64,000 nucleotides of DNA from assembly GCF_001509475.1 (NCBI RefSeq), contig NZ_LLZG01000002.1, positions 62,001 to 126,000 on the forward strand, read 5' to 3'. The stretch is from Streptomyces regalis. Its GTDB lineage: Bacteria > Actinomycetota > Actinomycetes > Streptomycetales > Streptomycetaceae. Below are positions 63,778 to 64,000 of the stretch, one piece after another. The position numbers and the translations under genes are program-made. The notes under the pieces were generated by a model, which ran no database searches, was not told where the DNA came from, and saw nothing but the letters and a program-made list of their open reading frames with translations. Numbering within the stretch: position 1 is the stretch's first letter; each line of letters begins with the position of its first letter.

Positions 63778-64000
63778 GTGTGCCAAAGGCGTACGAAGTG
63801 ATCGAGGACGACCTGCGACGCCCCCGCACCCCGATGCTCCGCGACAACCACCGGCACCAGTGGGAGAAGGACCGGGCGCGCCGTCCGCTCGCCACGCGGG
63901 CCGCGACCGGGGCCACGGAGCACGAGACCGGCCTCGATGTGCGGGACCTCGTCTTCCACGCGCGATACCGGGAGGTCGCCGCGCCCCCGGAACTGGCGGA
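63778..64000 (+). CDS. Hypothetical protein, 3' end outside window
   Basis: The frame is open from GTG 63778 to the window end (74 codons) with very GC-rich third positions, so it is probably a real gene. The product begins MPKAYEVIEDDLRRPRTPML and continues with many charged residues (NHRHQWEKDRARRPLATRAA). I do not recognise a family. A GAGGAG lies 13 bases upstream, slightly far. It follows the strong hairpin 63677-63716, which may attenuate it. Confidence 0.6.

Overview
The window is high-GC, with GC-rich third codon positions, GTG/TTG starts and many start/stop overlaps. The gene order is the one I know from the Streptomyces core chromosome: nhaA, marP, nudix, nth, crp, two ArsA-type ATPases, wblA, a class A PBP. 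It is therefore almost certainly Streptomyces or a very close relative. Synteny and family names come from memory of these families, not from a search.

Positions 1-19503 are conserved core. A 5'-truncated nhaA, a phage-holin-family membrane protein and an epoxide-hydrolase-like enzyme face a marP - CoA-type nudix - nth cluster. crp is divergent from nth. Then follow a nudix hydrolase, a metallo-beta-lactamase-fold enzyme, a nucleotidyltransferase, a RidA protein with a DUF4177 protein, two ArsA-like ATPases, the developmental regulator wblA, a bifunctional penicillin-binding protein, a YqeY-like protein, a membrane metallophosphoesterase, a Pr6Pr membrane protein and tRNA-Pro(CGG).

The tRNA marks a change in character. 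Positions 19560-21010 hold decayed pieces of a MarR regulator, a PPOX-type F420 enzyme and a polysaccharide deacetylase. They are followed by a giant nSTAND1-WD40 protein (21133-24927) and an intact deacetylase lipoprotein whose 3' end is repeated in the decayed copy. Positions 26563-31705 carry small metabolic and regulatory units: a divergent HxlR regulator and NmrA-type oxidoreductase pair with an obvious operator, an aminotransferase with an AEC transporter, a CGNR zinc-finger regulator and an alpha/beta hydrolase.

Positions 31938-63530 look like a defence and conflict island. In order they hold: a Rad50/RecF-like ATPase coupled to a small helical, possibly HEPN-like protein; a WhiJ-type trio (HATPase, XRE-DUF5753, DUF397); an HTH protein and a DUF433 protein; an RHH-MazF toxin-antitoxin pair; a type I restriction-modification operon preceded by a degenerate HsdM-HsdS-like fusion; a divergent two-gene operon of an unassigned protein and a double-HK phospholipase-D-like protein; a three-gene operon ending in a TPR-CHAT protease; a broken NB-ARC gene; and a second nSTAND1-WD40 giant. 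TTA (bldA-dependent) codons occur in the HsdM-HsdS-like fusion, the unassigned gene and the CHAT gene, which would tie parts of the island to development. The best candidates for undescribed systems are the pseudo-methylase/type I RM plus PLD block (45435-52189), the CHAT operon (52341-57605) and the ATPase/small-protein pair (31938-34813).
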